From Oscillospiraceae bacterium (GTDB lineage Bacteria > Bacillota > Clostridia > Oscillospirales > Ruminococcaceae), in contig WQXO01000010.1 of assembly GCA_009784825.1 (NCBI GenBank), positions 1 through 64,000 on the forward strand: 64,000 nucleotides of DNA, in the 5' to 3' direction. The notes beneath the pieces were generated by a model. That model saw nothing but the letters and a program-made list of their open reading frames with translations, was not told where the DNA came from and ran no database searches. The position numbers and the translations under genes were made by a program. Each line of letters starts with the position of its first letter. Position 1 is the stretch's first letter. Positions 39,337 to 48,546 of the stretch are shown piece by piece.

Positions 39337-40095
39337 GTGAAAATGAGAGAAAACAATAAACGGGCGGGATTTTTAGATGAGGTGAGAGGCTTTGCTATAT
39401 TATGCATGGTAGTCTATCACGTGATGTTCTTATTGAAATTCCAGTTTGAGGTAGATGTAAAGATATTCTTTGAAAGCTGGTTTTCTTATATCCAGTCCTT
39501 TTTTGCGGGGACGTTTATATTTATTTCGGGGACTGTCTGCCGTTATTCTAAGAATAATATTAAAAGAGGGGCACAGTGTTTTTTACTCGGAATGGTGGTT
39601 ACATTCGTTGTGGCTTTGTTCGTGCCGCAGTTTCCTATATTGTTCGGGATTTTGCACTTCATGGGGATATGCATGATTTTGTTCGGGCTGGGTGAGAAAA
39701 TGTGGGATTATATCCCCGCATTTATCGGAATAATCATATGTGTCGCTTTGTTTGTTCTTACCTTTAATGTACGTAACGGTTATTTAGGATTTGGCGAGCT
39801 TTCGATTGCTTTACCCGATATGTTATATGAGGCACGGTTGTTGTTCCCGCTGGGGTTCAGATATAAGGGATTCGATTCGGCGGATTATTTCCCCTTGTTC
39901 CCGTGGATGTTTTTGTTTTTCGCAGGAGGGTATTTCGGGGTTTATGTCAAGAATAATCAGATGCCCGCTTTCTTTTATAAGACACGTGTGCGGTTTTTAG
40001 CGGCGACGGGGCGGTATACCATATGGATTTATTTATTGCATCAGCCCATTGCGTTTTTAATATTATCAATTATTTTCAGAAATTCTGAAGTTTAG
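39337..40095 (+). CDS. DUF1624/heparan-alpha-glucosaminide N-acetyltransferase-like membrane protein
   Basis: RAGFLDEVRGFAILCMVVYHVMF and multiple TM segments. Confidence 0.8.
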   Translation: MKMRENNKRAGFLDEVRGFAILCMVVYHVMFLLKFQFEVDVKIFFESWFSYIQSFFAGTFIFISGTVCRYSKNNIKRGAQCFLLGMVVTFVVALFVPQFPILFGILHFMGICMILFGLGEKMWDYIPAFIGIIICVALFVLTFNVRNGYLGFGELSIALPDMLYEARLLFPLGFRYKGFDSADYFPLFPWMFLFFAGGYFGVYVKNNQMPAFFYKTRVRFLAATGRYTIWIYLLHQPIAFLILSIIFRNSEV

Positions 40096-40101
40096 TGAAA
40101 C

Positions 40102-40146
40102 AAAAAAGTGCTTTCGTTTGTATGTATATACAGAAAGTACTTTTTT
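40102..40146. terminator. terminator-like hairpin
   Basis: AAAAAAGTGCTTTC ... GAAAGTACTTTTTT. Confidence 0.6.
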
Positions 40147-40171
40147 ATCATTAATTTACGGAGGTTGTACC

Positions 40172-40669
40172 GTGACAGAGTATACGTTTCGAGAGAAGCT
40201 CACACAGTATAAAAACACCGTGTTCCGCCTCGCTGTCGGTTATACCAAGAATATACAGGACGCCGAGGATATAACACAGGATGTGTTTTTGAAATTATAC
40301 TGTAACGAGAAAGAGTTCGAGTCTGACGAGCACGAAAAGGCGTGGCTTATTCGTGTTACGGTCAACCTATGTAAAAATCATCTTAAGACAAGCTGGATGA
40401 GGCTGCGAAGCCCACAGTCTGAATATGACAGCAATACTGCGTTTTATGACGAGAGCAATATAGAAATGATGGAAATGCTTTCTAAGGTTAAACCGGATTA
40501 TCGTGTACTGTTGTATCTGTTTTACTATGAACAATATAAAACATATGAGATTGCCAAGATACTTAAACGAAATGAGAATACGGTGAGGACACAGCTAAAA
40601 CGTGCGAGAGAGCAATTGAGATTGCTTATGCTTGAGGAAAGGGGCGAGTTGTATGAATACAAGGTATGA
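40172..40669 (+). CDS. ECF-type RNA polymerase sigma factor
   Basis: NIQDAEDITQDVFLKLY, region 4 TYEIAKILKRNENTVRTQLKRAREQL; GTG start after GGAGG preferred to ORF-track start 40118, which lies in a hairpin. Confidence 0.9.
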   Translation: MTEYTFREKLTQYKNTVFRLAVGYTKNIQDAEDITQDVFLKLYCNEKEFESDEHEKAWLIRVTVNLCKNHLKTSWMRLRSPQSEYDSNTAFYDESNIEMMEMLSKVKPDYRVLLYLFYYEQYKTYEIAKILKRNENTVRTQLKRAREQLRLLMLEERGELYEYKV

Positions 40670-42179
40670 CAGCTTTTATAACAGCCTTGCTTTAGATGAT
40701 AGGAAAACAGAAGAAATCATCAGAAGGGCGGTTAATATGAAACAGAAAAATGAGCGGATTAAAGGATTTGCACCGTTAATGGCGTTCGCCTCAATTGCAC
40801 TTGTTGTGACATTGGGGTTTGGGATTTATTTTACGGCGTTCAGTGAATTTGGCGTGTTCGGGCAGAGGGACGGGGAGGACGATGACATTCCCGCAATTGT
40901 AAGCGACGATGAACCTGATATTGAGGATTTTCTACCCCCTCATTCCGACCCGACAGGCAAGATTATTATAAACATCAACACTTTTTCCGATGAATTGCGT
41001 GATAATATTCTCCGGCAGTTCTTGGCGGAAAATCCCGAGTTCTTTGAAAAGTATTATTTGCAATTTAATGTAATCGTTGAGGACAGCAAGTATATCATTG
41101 ACGTAAACGACAGGTTAAATCAAGGGGCGGCTGATATTTTCTTAATGGATATTAACCATATTCAATCGATTATTAATAATCCGGGAATTGCGGCATTAAG
41201 TGACTTGGGTATGAATATAAACGAGGACGATTATTTTAATTATACCCTCGATTTAATGAGGGTGAATGACGAATTAATGGGGCTACCGGTGCATACTTGC
41301 CCGGGGACGGTGTTCTATCGTGCGGATTATGCGAGTGAATATCTCGGAATTAATTCACCCGAGGAGATGACTGCTGCAATTAGCACGTGGGACGGGTTAA
41401 TTGAAACGGCGAAACGGCTTCATGAGAATTCCGGCGGGGAAATCAGCATGGTGTACAGCGTTGATGAGTTTATCCAAAGCATGTTAGCGGCGAGAACCGC
41501 TCCGTGGATTAAAGACGGCGAGCTTGTTCCCGAGGAGGAGCTTCTAAGACAATGTTATGACGTGGCAAGGGAGTTATACGATAACGGGTTGATTGCAAGC
41601 TATGAGGGGAGATGGTCGGTTTCTTGGTTTGATGAAATGCGTGACGGCGGGGTGTTTATGTATTTCGGGACGACGTGGTTCCACGATTATGTGATTAAAC
41701 ACACAGCATGCGGTGATGACCATCATGTAGTTTATAATGACCCTGAGCATGATTGCACCGGTAACGGTTCCTATGGATTATGGGCGATGGCATTACCTCC
41801 CGAGCCGTTCTTCTGGGGTGGGACGTTTGTTGGGGTTTCTAAAACTGCGGTGAATGACCCCGAAAAAAATCAAGCGATAGCACAGCTAATTGAATGGATT
41901 AGCAATAATTCGGCAAGTGCAGGGACGGATTTTTTCGCTTTTTCTAATAAATCAGACACTGACAGGGTTAATGAAAGCGAGTTCTTGGGCGGGCAGAACG
42001 CTTATACCGTGTTCGCACAAGCGGCGGAGAATATAGAAAATCTTGTTATTTTCGATGAGTATGACAATCGGTTCGTCGAGGTTGTTCTTGAGGCGATTGC
42101 GGAGGGGTGGAGCTTTGAGGAGATGATGGAGAGGTTTAATATGATAGTGGAGTATGGTCACGATATATTGTTAACGTAG
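40653..42179 (+). CDS. predicted transmembrane anti-sigma factor fused to an extracytoplasmic solute-binding-protein-like domain
   Basis: ATG overlaps sigma stop; short cytosolic N-terminus, single TM (MAFASIALVVTLGFGIYFTAF), then SBP-like domain (ADIFLMDINHIQ, LMGLPVHTCPGTVFYRADYASEYLGI, FFWGGTFVGVSKTAVNDPEKNQAIAQLIEWI). Confidence 0.75.
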   Translation: MNTRYDSFYNSLALDDRKTEEIIRRAVNMKQKNERIKGFAPLMAFASIALVVTLGFGIYFTAFSEFGVFGQRDGEDDDIPAIVSDDEPDIEDFLPPHSDPTGKIIININTFSDELRDNILRQFLAENPEFFEKYYLQFNVIVEDSKYIIDVNDRLNQGAADIFLMDINHIQSIINNPGIAALSDLGMNINEDDYFNYTLDLMRVNDELMGLPVHTCPGTVFYRADYASEYLGINSPEEMTAAISTWDGLIETAKRLHENSGGEISMVYSVDEFIQSMLAARTAPWIKDGELVPEEELLRQCYDVARELYDNGLIASYEGRWSVSWFDEMRDGGVFMYFGTTWFHDYVIKHTACGDDHHVVYNDPEHDCTGNGSYGLWAMALPPEPFFWGGTFVGVSKTAVNDPEKNQAIAQLIEWISNNSASAGTDFFAFSNKSDTDRVNESEFLGGQNAYTVFAQAAENIENLVIFDEYDNRFVEVVLEAIAEGWSFEEMMERFNMIVEYGHDILLT

Positions 42180-42181
42180 AC

Positions 42182-42208
42182 AGGGACACCATGTATGGTG
42201 TCCCTACG
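42182..42208. repeat. CCCTAC-family palindrome
   Basis: AGGGACACCATGTATGGTGTCCCTACG. Confidence 0.65.
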
Positions 42209-42228
42209 GGTTATGGGGGTTGGGTAGC

Positions 42229-42255
42229 GGGCGGACAGGGTCGTCCGCCTCTACG
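42229..42255. repeat. CCCCTAC-family palindrome
   Basis: GGGCGGACAGGGTCGTCCGCCTCTACG. Confidence 0.65.
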
Positions 42256-42259
42256 TTTT

Positions 42260-42655
42260 TTATGGTCTTGAAAGGTTAAGATGTTCGATTACAGCAGATT
42301 GAATGAACCCCGAAAAATTCATGTTCGATTCTTTCACCGCTTCATCAATCCATGCCGGTAAAGCGATATTGCGGCGAACAGTGCGGTTTTCATGTTTTCG
42401 ACGGTATTCGTCAAAATCAATGTCAACCCATGTAATTAATTCGTTAGATTTTCTTTTAGGTTCGGTTGTTGACGGTTCGGGTATTGGTTGATTTTTGTCT
42501 TGTTTACAAATTCCCCATAATCCGATTGCATCGCGAGCCATAAAAATAGCCTCCGCCATATTTTCGCCTTGTGTGTTTATCTCAAGGTCGGGAACAGAAA
42601 CAACAAACCCACCCTCTTTTGCCGGAGTTAAAATAACAGGATATACCTTTTTCAT
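42260..42655 (-). CDS. hicB: HicB-family antitoxin
   Basis: YPVILTPAKEGGFVVSVPDLEINTQGENMAEAIFMARDAIGLWG with C-terminal RHH-like region. Confidence 0.9.
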   Translation of the reverse strand: MKKVYPVILTPAKEGGFVVSVPDLEINTQGENMAEAIFMARDAIGLWGICKQDKNQPIPEPSTTEPKRKSNELITWVDIDFDEYRRKHENRTVRRNIALPAWIDEAVKESNMNFSGFIQSAVIEHLNLSRP

Positions 42656-42701
42656 TGAAATTCGCCTCCTTTTCTATAATAATGTGAGGTGAGACAGACG
42701 A

Positions 42702-42893
42702 TTATTTTAATCTGTGCCTCTTGATAATTGCTTTGGCTAAGCCTTCTTTGATTTCTGTGTGTCTCGGTATCGGTTCTTCATTTACACCGTTGGTGTAGAT
42801 TGTATGATTACTGCCCTCTCTGTCGAACCACCATCCGTTTTTCTCGAAAAGTTTTATTAAATCACGTCGTTTAATTTTACCCACCTCCTGCAT
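42702..42893 (-). CDS. hicA: HicA-family toxin
   Basis: KRRDLIKLFEKNGWWFDREGSNHTIYTNG...PRHTEIKEGLAKAIIK. Confidence 0.92.
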   Translation of the reverse strand: MQEVGKIKRRDLIKLFEKNGWWFDREGSNHTIYTNGVNEEPIPRHTEIKEGLAKAIIKRHRLK

Positions 42894-42952
42894 ATATTAT
42901 ACACAATAAATACACAATTGTCAACATTTATTTAGTTTTAGTAAAAACGGGT

Positions 42953-42988
42953 GGGCGGAGTTTGTTTTAAACTCCGTCCGCCCCTACG
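42953..42988. repeat. CCCCTAC-family palindrome
   Basis: GGGCGGAGTTTGTTTTAAACTCCGTCCGCCCCTACG. Confidence 0.65.
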
Positions 42989-42991
42989 TTT

Positions 42992-44527
42992 TCAGAAATT
43001 ACCGATGAATTCCAGAGCTTTTTCTTCACCTATGAAGAACATGCTGTCTTCACCGATTTTTAGCCAACCGTGGCTGTTTACCGTAAACTCAGTATCATTA
43101 TCAACTGTAAAGGTGACGGCGATACTATATTCCTCTTGGAAGAACCAGTAGTGATATTCTAACCGTAATGGTGTTTTGTCGGACAGCAGTTTTTCTACTG
43201 CGGTATCGAATACTTCGTTTGTGTGTACTGCGAGGTATTCGCCGAGTGTGGTTTTCATTAATGTTAAGGGTTGGTCGATTTCGACTTTGAATATTTTGGG
43301 AATTATAACGGGGTATAACTCCTGTACCATACCGTCGTAGTGGACGATTATCTCCTGTCCGGCAAAGTATGAGCCGTCTGCCGAGAGGTGTGCTAATGTT
43401 CCGTTGCCGCCGTATAGGTCGTTGGTGAATACTAAGAGGGAGTTATTGTTTGTTGACATTACGGTTGCTCGGAAGGAATGGTGTTCTTGGACTTCGCTCG
43501 CTATCGTATATTCTTTTGAATCAATTATTACCGATTGCACTTTTTCTCCGATTAATTCTTCTTTGTGAATAAAATGAATTACAAGTCCGACAATTTCACC
43601 GTTTTCAGCAACTACATGCAAAAAATGAATTGAAGTGAAGGAGTTTGAAATCTTAACCTTATCAGTGAATGTGACTTCGTACCTTTCACGGCTACACAAA
43701 GCCGAATTAATCTCCTCATTAAATTCGTCAAAGCTATAATAAATCAACACTGAATAATCCGAAAAACTTATTTTTTCTAATGCTACGGGAAAACCTTTTA
43801 CAATTGTTTCTTCGTTGATGATGGTTTCGTTCTGCTTTGCGGGAATGTAATCAGCGGTGAAAGTTGCGGTGAATATACCCTCCATGACCGGCTCGAAGCG
43901 TTCAAAAAACGGGACCTCGGTTTTCGACTCGTATCGGTAAACGCCTATTCTTGTAAATTCGAGCACAAATTCTTCGCCGATAACATCAGTTGTCATAATT
44001 TTTATATTGAAATACAGTATGCCGTCTTTAACATAACGGTCTGCGTCTTTGCTTAACGGATTAATGTCGGAGTGTATTAATTCATTTGAATGACTAAGAT
44101 ATGCGGGATAGTAAGTGTCGTATTTAAGATGCTCCAATAATAAATAATTCTCATTTTCATCGAATATATAATCGTTCGTCGGTTTCATCTCAAATAAAAC
44201 ATTGAAATAATGCTCGTCACCGTGTATTTCTAATAGGCGTACATCTAAATCAAGAGTATTTTCATGGATTGTGAAATTAGTCGATTTTTCCGCTTCGGTG
44301 CGGGGGTCGATGGCGGGGACGGCTTCTCTGAAGGTAATCCCCCACAGTAACGCTGTTCCTGCAATCAGAGTAAGACATGCCGCCGATAATACTGCGATGT
44401 TGGCTTTCCACGGTTTTTTAACGGGGACGCGAGCATTAGCGTTATCGAGCATACGGTATTTCGCCCTTTCGTCGGGTTCGATTACATCAAACGCATTTAT
44501 AATTTTTTCATTTTTCATAATAATCAT
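42992..44527 (-). CDS. DUF4179-like putative anti-sigma factor
   Basis: Overlaps the ECF sigma gene; N-terminal cytosolic stretch, one TM, large ectodomain. Confidence 0.75.
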   Translation of the reverse strand: MIIMKNEKIINAFDVIEPDERAKYRMLDNANARVPVKKPWKANIAVLSAACLTLIAGTALLWGITFREAVPAIDPRTEAEKSTNFTIHENTLDLDVRLLEIHGDEHYFNVLFEMKPTNDYIFDENENYLLLEHLKYDTYYPAYLSHSNELIHSDINPLSKDADRYVKDGILYFNIKIMTTDVIGEEFVLEFTRIGVYRYESKTEVPFFERFEPVMEGIFTATFTADYIPAKQNETIINEETIVKGFPVALEKISFSDYSVLIYYSFDEFNEEINSALCSRERYEVTFTDKVKISNSFTSIHFLHVVAENGEIVGLVIHFIHKEELIGEKVQSVIIDSKEYTIASEVQEHHSFRATVMSTNNNSLLVFTNDLYGGNGTLAHLSADGSYFAGQEIIVHYDGMVQELYPVIIPKIFKVEIDQPLTLMKTTLGEYLAVHTNEVFDTAVEKLLSDKTPLRLEYHYWFFQEEYSIAVTFTVDNDTEFTVNSHGWLKIGEDSMFFIGEEKALEFIGNF

Positions 44528-45023
44528 CTCCTAATATAGTTTTCAATAGCTTTCTTGCTTCGCTTAGGTAATTGCGGATTGTAGATTCCGGCTTTTTCAG
44601 GATTTTTGCGACTTCGGCGGATTTATACCCCTCATAATAATACAGCCAGACTGTCAGCTTATACTTTTCCGGGAGGGAGAGAACCGCCTCTAATACATCA
44701 CGGTTGTCGCTGTCCGTATGACGTAATATGTTTGAGTAGGTGGAAATGTCCTCGTCACGCCTGTGCCGCTTTTTCAAAAAGTCCTTGCAGACGTTTCCCG
44801 CTGTTCTGATTAGCCACGCTTTCTCGTGTTCGGTGTCGTTGAACACGGGAGATTTTTTGATTAAACGGTAAAAGGTTTCGGAAACGCTGTCCTCGGTGTC
44901 TGCCGGGTTCTTCATAAAAGTGAAGCAGACACGATAGATTGTATTAACCTGTCGGTTGTATATTTCGGTAATCTCGTTATGCGAGCTCAACATAAGGAAT
45001 TCACCGCCTTTCATTAGTAACAC
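44508..45023 (-). CDS. ECF-type RNA polymerase sigma factor
   Basis: NPADTEDSVSETFYRLIKKSP, SAEVAKILKKPESTIRNYLSEARKLL. Confidence 0.9.
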   Translation of the reverse strand: MLLMKGGEFLMLSSHNEITEIYNRQVNTIYRVCFTFMKNPADTEDSVSETFYRLIKKSPVFNDTEHEKAWLIRTAGNVCKDFLKKRHRRDEDISTYSNILRHTDSDNRDVLEAVLSLPEKYKLTVWLYYYEGYKSAEVAKILKKPESTIRNYLSEARKLLKTILGDDYYEK

Positions 45024-45092
45024 GATTTATATGGTGAAAATGCCGGATTTTTTTGTAAAAACAGTTTCCATAAAGTTTTCACGCTTTATGTA

Positions 45093-45121
45093 TTGAAAAA
45101 TTTGATTTTATGTAGTATAAT
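45093..45121 (+). promoter_or_regulatory. sigma-70-type promoter of lon
   Basis: TTGAAA, 17-nt spacer, TATAAT. Confidence 0.6.
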
Positions 45122-45164
45122 GTTATTTGTTAAATATGTCTTATACCGAAAGGAACAAATACAT

Positions 45165-47645
45165 ATGGCTTCTTCAAGAAACTTTCAGTCCATGCCTGCA
45201 CTGCCTATGCGTGGGTTGGTTATCTTTCCGAAAATGATTTTGCACTTCGATGTGGGGCGGGAGAAATCTGTCGATGCACTTAAAGCGGCGGCGAACGGCT
45301 CAAGGAAAATATTCCTTGTGGCTCAAAGGGACGCAACCGTTTCTCACCCGGAAACAAGTGAGATTTATAAAATCGGTGTTATTGCCGAGGTGAGGCAGAT
45401 TCTTAAAACTCCGGAAAATACCACCCGTGTGCTTGTCGAGGGATTGCAAAGGGCGAAGTTAATCTCCATTGACTCGAATGACCCGTTTATGAAATGCACC
45501 GTTTCTCCGATTGCACAAACATCGTCACGCCTTTCTTTAAATGAAGAATGTGCATTAGCCCGTATGCTTTTAGAAGTGTTCAAGCGGTATTGTTCCCTTG
45601 CTCCTAAGATGCCCAATGAGCTGTATCAGACTATATTAACCGAGACGAGCTTAGATAAATTATTCGACAGCATTGTGTTTAATATTTACTTAAAACCCGA
45701 GGATAAACAGGATTTGCTCGAAATTAACGGGGTGAAAAAACGAATTGAACGCCTGCTTTCTGTTCTTGAGAGTGAAATCGGGATTATGGAACTTGAAATT
45801 GATATTCACGAGCAGGTGAGAGATTCCTTGGAACGTAACCAGCGTGAGTATTATATGAGAGAGCAAATGCGGATTTTGTCACGCCAGTTAGGTGACAGAG
45901 ATGACCCTCAAGAAGAATTTTACGCTTATGTCGATGATATTGAGGCAGTCGGCTTTGATGAGGATACTGAGGAGAAGTTAGTTCGGGAGGCGGAGAAATT
46001 ATTAAAATTCTCGCCGTCTTCACAGGAGGCGGGGGTTGTTCGTGCGTATTTAGACATGGTTTTGGAAATGCCGTGGAACCATTATACCAAAGAGAAAATA
46101 GATATGGCTAAGGCACAAAAGCAGCTTGATAAAGACCATTATGGCTTAAAAGAAGTCAAGGAACGTATTCTTGAATTGTTCGCTGTTCGAGCACTCAAGC
46201 CCGATGTTAAGGGGCAGATTATCTGCCTTGCGGGGCCGCCGGGAGTGGGTAAGACCTCGGTGGGTCAGTCAATCGCAAAGGCGTTGGGGCGAAAGTATGC
46301 ACGGATTTCATTAGGCGGCGTTCGTGATGAGGCAGAAATTCGGGGTCACAGGAAAACCTACATAGGGGCAATGCCGGGCAGAATTGTTAATGCATTAAAG
46401 CAGTCAAAATCAATGAACCCCGTTATTTTGCTTGATGAGATTGATAAGATGAGTAACGATTATAAGGGAGACCCTGCCTCGGCTATGCTGGAGGTTTTAG
46501 ACACCGAGCAGAATATAGCCTTCGTTGACCATTATCTTGAAATTCCATTGGATTTAAGCAGGGTTATGTTCATCACCACTGCGAATAATACAGATGAAAT
46601 TCCCGCTCCTTTATTAGACCGCATGGAGGTTATTGATTTAAGCAGTTATACAAGGGTTGAAAAGTTTAACATAGCTAAGAAACACCTTATTCCCAAGCAA
46701 TTGAAAAAACACGGGTTAACCGCTTCACGAATGGGTATATCCACTGATGGTGTGTATACTCTTATAGATTCCTATACAAAGGAAGCGGGGGTTCGTAAGT
46801 TAGAACGGAAAATCGCCTCCCTATGCAGGAAAGCGGCTAAGGAGATTGTCGGTAACGGTTTAGAAAACAGTGCGGTGTCGGAAGACGGGCGAACACAGTT
46901 CGCCCCTACGAAAGTCGTGTTCAACCCGAGTAACCTCGAAAAGTATCTCGGTGTCAAGAAGTATTTACCCGAGCATCTTCCGGAATCTGACGAGGTGGGT
47001 GTGGTTAACGGGTTGGCGTGGACATCGGTGGGCGGTGTGCTTATGCCGCTTGAAGCCGTGATTATGGAGGGGACAGGGAAAATCGAAATTACCGGGTCTT
47101 TGGGCGAGGTCATGAAGGAATCGAGTAAGTTAGCGGTCAGCCTTGCACGGACATTGGCAGTTCAATATAATATTGACCCGAATTTTTATAAGGACAAGGA
47201 CATTCATATTCACGCACCTGAGGGAGCAGTTCCGAAGAACGGCCCGTCGGCAGGGGTGGCAATGATTACTGCGTTAATCTCGGCTTTGTCGGGGATTAAG
47301 GTTCGCCGTGATGTTGCTATGACGGGTGAGATTACACTGCACGGGAAAGTCCTCGCTATCGGTGGGCTGAAAGAGAAGACTATGGCGGCTTATAAGGCAG
47401 GTGTCAAGACCGTGATTATTCCTAAGGAGAATGAGCCTGATATTCAAGAGCTTGATGAAGCTGTTCGTGGGGCGTTGAATTTTGTGATTGCCGAGAAAAT
47501 TGAAACTGTTCTTGAAGCTGCGTTAGTCCGTAGTGAGCCGCTAATGAAGTATAAACTTGACAATGTGATTGAGAATATGGGGTTCACCATTGACGAGCAG
47601 CCCGCTTCACGTTCACGAAAGGAAATCCCGGGGCGGAGGAAGTAG
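45165..47645 (+). CDS. lon: endopeptidase La (Lon protease)
   Basis: LPMRGLVIFPKM, GPPGVGKTSVGQSIA, PKNGPSAGVAM; start placed downstream of the promoter rather than at ORF-track 45093. Confidence 0.95.
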   Translation: MASSRNFQSMPALPMRGLVIFPKMILHFDVGREKSVDALKAAANGSRKIFLVAQRDATVSHPETSEIYKIGVIAEVRQILKTPENTTRVLVEGLQRAKLISIDSNDPFMKCTVSPIAQTSSRLSLNEECALARMLLEVFKRYCSLAPKMPNELYQTILTETSLDKLFDSIVFNIYLKPEDKQDLLEINGVKKRIERLLSVLESEIGIMELEIDIHEQVRDSLERNQREYYMREQMRILSRQLGDRDDPQEEFYAYVDDIEAVGFDEDTEEKLVREAEKLLKFSPSSQEAGVVRAYLDMVLEMPWNHYTKEKIDMAKAQKQLDKDHYGLKEVKERILELFAVRALKPDVKGQIICLAGPPGVGKTSVGQSIAKALGRKYARISLGGVRDEAEIRGHRKTYIGAMPGRIVNALKQSKSMNPVILLDEIDKMSNDYKGDPASAMLEVLDTEQNIAFVDHYLEIPLDLSRVMFITTANNTDEIPAPLLDRMEVIDLSSYTRVEKFNIAKKHLIPKQLKKHGLTASRMGISTDGVYTLIDSYTKEAGVRKLERKIASLCRKAAKEIVGNGLENSAVSEDGRTQFAPTKVVFNPSNLEKYLGVKKYLPEHLPESDEVGVVNGLAWTSVGGVLMPLEAVIMEGTGKIEITGSLGEVMKESSKLAVSLARTLAVQYNIDPNFYKDKDIHIHAPEGAVPKNGPSAGVAMITALISALSGIKVRRDVAMTGEITLHGKVLAIGGLKEKTMAAYKAGVKTVIIPKENEPDIQELDEAVRGALNFVIAEKIETVLEAALVRSEPLMKYKLDNVIENMGFTIDEQPASRSRKEIPGRRK
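46887..46910. repeat. CCCCTAC-family palindrome in frame within lon
   Basis: GGGCGAACACAGTTCGCCCCTACG; encodes GRTQFAPT. Confidence 0.85.
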
Positions 47646-47646
47646 G

Positions 47647-48504
47647 TTATTTTACCCATTTCATCGAAATATCGAATGCCTTAACCGAATGAGTTAATGC
47701 ACCCAAGCTTATTATATCAATACCTGTTTCGGCAACCTCACGTATGTTATTTAACGTGATGTTGCCGCTTGCTTCTAATAAAGGGCGTGGGTTAAGCGGG
47801 CGAACACAGTTCGCCCCTACAGTCATTGCTTTATAATCCATATTATCGAGCATGATTATGTCTGCTTTTGCCTGTATGGCTTCATTTAATTCATCGAAAT
47901 TGCGAACCTCGACCTCTATCATAATAGTGTGACCGGCACGTTCACGAAGGGTTTCAACGGCTTTTGTAATCGAGCCGTATGCGTCGATATGATTGTCTTT
48001 TATTAACGCCGCAGAACTCAGATTATACCTGTGGTTACTGCCGCCCCCGCATAACACTGCGTATTTTTGTAATGCTCGTAAACCGGGGAGGGTTTTTCTC
48101 GTGTCGGTGATTCTTGCGTTAGTTGAGCTTACCGCTTTGACACATTCATGGGTATATGTCGCAATGCCGCTCATATGCTGTAAGATATTCAATGCTGTTC
48201 GCTCGGCTTTGAGCATACTTGCACTACTGCCGCTGATTTTTGCAATTATGTCGCCGTTATTAATTTTTTCGCCGTCTTTAAAAAAAACGGTGGTTTTTGT
48301 GTTGTTATCAAGCATTGTAAACACTCGTTGGGCTATTGTTATTCCGGAAAGAATTCCGTTTGATTTTGCGATTAATTCTGCGGTGCCTTGCACGGATTCA
48401 TCAATTAATAAATCGGTGGTTACGTCAATGTAATTAATGTCCTCCGCTAAGGCGGTTTTGATAATATTATCAATGTAGAAATCGGGTAGTTTAGGCAGGT
48501 TCAT
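47647..48504 (-). CDS. nadC: nicotinate-nucleotide pyrophosphorylase (carboxylating)
   Basis: DVTTDLL, RTALNILQHMSGIAT, ITDTRKTLPGLRALQKYAVLCGGG. Confidence 0.95.
   Translation of the reverse strand: MNLPKLPDFYIDNIIKTALAEDINYIDVTTDLLIDESVQGTAELIAKSNGILSGITIAQRVFTMLDNNTKTTVFFKDGEKINNGDIIAKISGSSASMLKAERTALNILQHMSGIATYTHECVKAVSSTNARITDTRKTLPGLRALQKYAVLCGGGSNHRYNLSSAALIKDNHIDAYGSITKAVETLRERAGHTIMIEVEVRNFDELNEAIQAKADIIMLDNMDYKAMTVGANCVRPLNPRPLLEASGNITLNNIREVAETGIDIISLGALTHSVKAFDISMKWVK
47798..47820. repeat. CCCCTAC-family palindrome in frame within nadC
   Basis: GGGCGAACACAGTTCGCCCCTAC, identical to the lon copy. Confidence 0.85.
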
Positions 48505-48546
48505 CTGTACTCCTTTTAATTAATATAATTATTGAAAACGCATTTT

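Noticed and set aside
45093-45164. N-terminal extension of Lon in the ORF track (TTG start)
   Set aside because: The putative start coincides with the -35 box of a good promoter; the ATG at 45165 with AGGA upstream fits better.
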